In this document: positions 44,788 to 45,250 of the stretch, piece after piece
Position numbering within the stretch: the first letter of the stretch is position 1
How the letters are laid out: each line of letters starts with the position of its first letter
IMG/VR virus record: IMGVR_UViG_3300000928_001590
Location: 1 to 45,250 of that record
Direction: 5' to 3' (one strand)
Origin: a virus
DNA length: 45,250 nt
Position numbers and translations under genes: made by a program
Notes under the pieces: generated by a model
The model's database searches: none
Told to the model about the DNA's origin: nothing
The model's input: the letters and a program-made list of their open reading frames with translations, nothing else

Positions 44788-45250
44788 CTATTATCCTTGT
44801 TGTACTATGCCCTTCGATTATAGGAAAAATAACAATCTTAGCAAGATGATTACCTACTACAGTGTCAAATGTATAGTCGCCGCCTTTTACTATAATATCT
44901 GGCTCTAATTTGGTGATTGTTTCCAACGGAGTATCTTCTTCAAATACAATAACATCGTCTACAAAACCAAGCTCTAAGAGGCTTTCCTTGCGGGTGGCTT
45001 GATCGTTTATGGGTCTTAAATCGCCTTTTAATCTCTTAACACTAGAATCGCTGTTAATGCCCACTATAAGTCTATTTCCAAGCGTTTTGGCATAATTTAG
45101 TAGTTTTAAATGGCCAACGTGTAATATATCAAATACACCATTAGTAAACACTACAGTATCTTCTACATCTTCTTGTTTAAGAATATATGTACCTGAATGT
45201 TTAACACTTTCAGTTGATCCTTTAACAGCAATTTCTAAACATTTTTTATG
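44771..45250 (-). CDS. HldE-like ADP-heptose synthase, C-terminal cytidylyltransferase-fold domain (partial)
   Basis: FTNGVFDILHVGHLKLLNYA (HxGH motif) with GDRLIVG-like GNRLIVGINSDSSVKRLKG, RPIND, KPDI-like EPDIIVKGGDY and HSTTRII define the nucleotidyltransferase half of HldE. The frame stays open from a GTG at 45149-45151 to the window edge at 45250 and reads KKCLEIAVKGSTESVKHSGT before the domain. This resembles the end of a PfkB-type kinase domain, so the gene probably continues as a bifunctional kinase/adenylyltransferase. It has at least 159 codons here. HldE phosphorylates and adenylylates D-glycero-D-manno-heptose 7-phosphate. The true start lies outside the window. Confidence 0.85.
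   Translation of the reverse strand, partial: HKKCLEIAVKGSTESVKHSGTYILKQEDVEDTVVFTNGVFDILHVGHLKLLNYAKTLGNRLIVGINSDSSVKRLKGDLRPINDQATRKESLLELGFVDDVIVFEEDTPLETITKLEPDIIVKGGDYTFDTVVGNHLAKIVIFPIIEGHSTTRIIDENHR

Noticed and set aside
1-45250. Avoidance of other short palindromes such as GATC, CCWGG, CATG or CCGG
   Set aside because: All occur many times by eye, so only GCWGC stands out.

Overview
The window looks like part of a T4-like (myovirus) phage genome, probably marine and related to the cyanophage/pelagiphage group. The base composition is AT-rich. Genes are tightly packed, and T4-type late promoters (GATAAATA or TATAAATA) precede several structural genes. Very long mosaic tail-fibre or virion-appendage proteins fill most of the plus strand. 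The N-terminal MGRPLNKR protein and the fibre modules resemble those I know from marine T4-like phages. No host can be named from the sequence, and no head, neck, baseplate or replication genes fall in the window.

Layout, plus strand. Positions 1-377 hold a possible structured RNA, an intrinsic terminator and a late promoter. Positions 378-4068 carry small virion-type proteins and a cysteine-rich protein. Positions 4110-13605 hold two paralogous fibre proteins (1415 and 1709 aa) made of repeated beta modules around a pectate-lyase-like beta-helix. Positions 13610-14672 hold a small protein and one with a cupredoxin-like end. Positions 14688-25018 hold two more giant paralogues (1626 and 1797 aa), each starting with about eight chitin-binding-like repeats followed by a beta-helix. 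Positions 25042-28382 hold small fibre-associated proteins, two more cysteine-rich paralogues and an acidic protein. A strong terminator ends this block. Positions 28480-32159 form a three-gene glycan cassette (GT9-like glycosyltransferase, SGNH hydrolase, NodU/CmcH carbamoyltransferase). Late promoters at 32161 and 32593 then restart structural genes, ending with a 2478-aa virion protein.

Minus strand. Positions 41014-45250 hold a convergent, translationally coupled operon read leftwards: HldE-like cytidylyltransferase (cut by the window edge), 2OG-Fe(II) oxygenase, class I fructose-bisphosphate aldolase, HldD epimerase, a cupin, a GmhB-like phosphatase and a second 2OG-Fe(II) oxygenase. This is most of the ADP-heptose pathway, and the GT9-like gene at 28480 is a plausible user of its product.

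How the parts may work together (inference): the fibres display exchangeable carbohydrate-binding or adhesive domains inserted into a shared scaffold. The two sugar cassettes may make and attach a modified heptose-type glycan, either to the virion or to the host surface. Other notable signals are a frame-breaking 31-bp tandem duplication at 636-697, strong avoidance of GCWGC across the window, a possible type 1 copper site in a virion protein, and a helical module with a Cys-x-Arg-Asp motif shared between two giant proteins.
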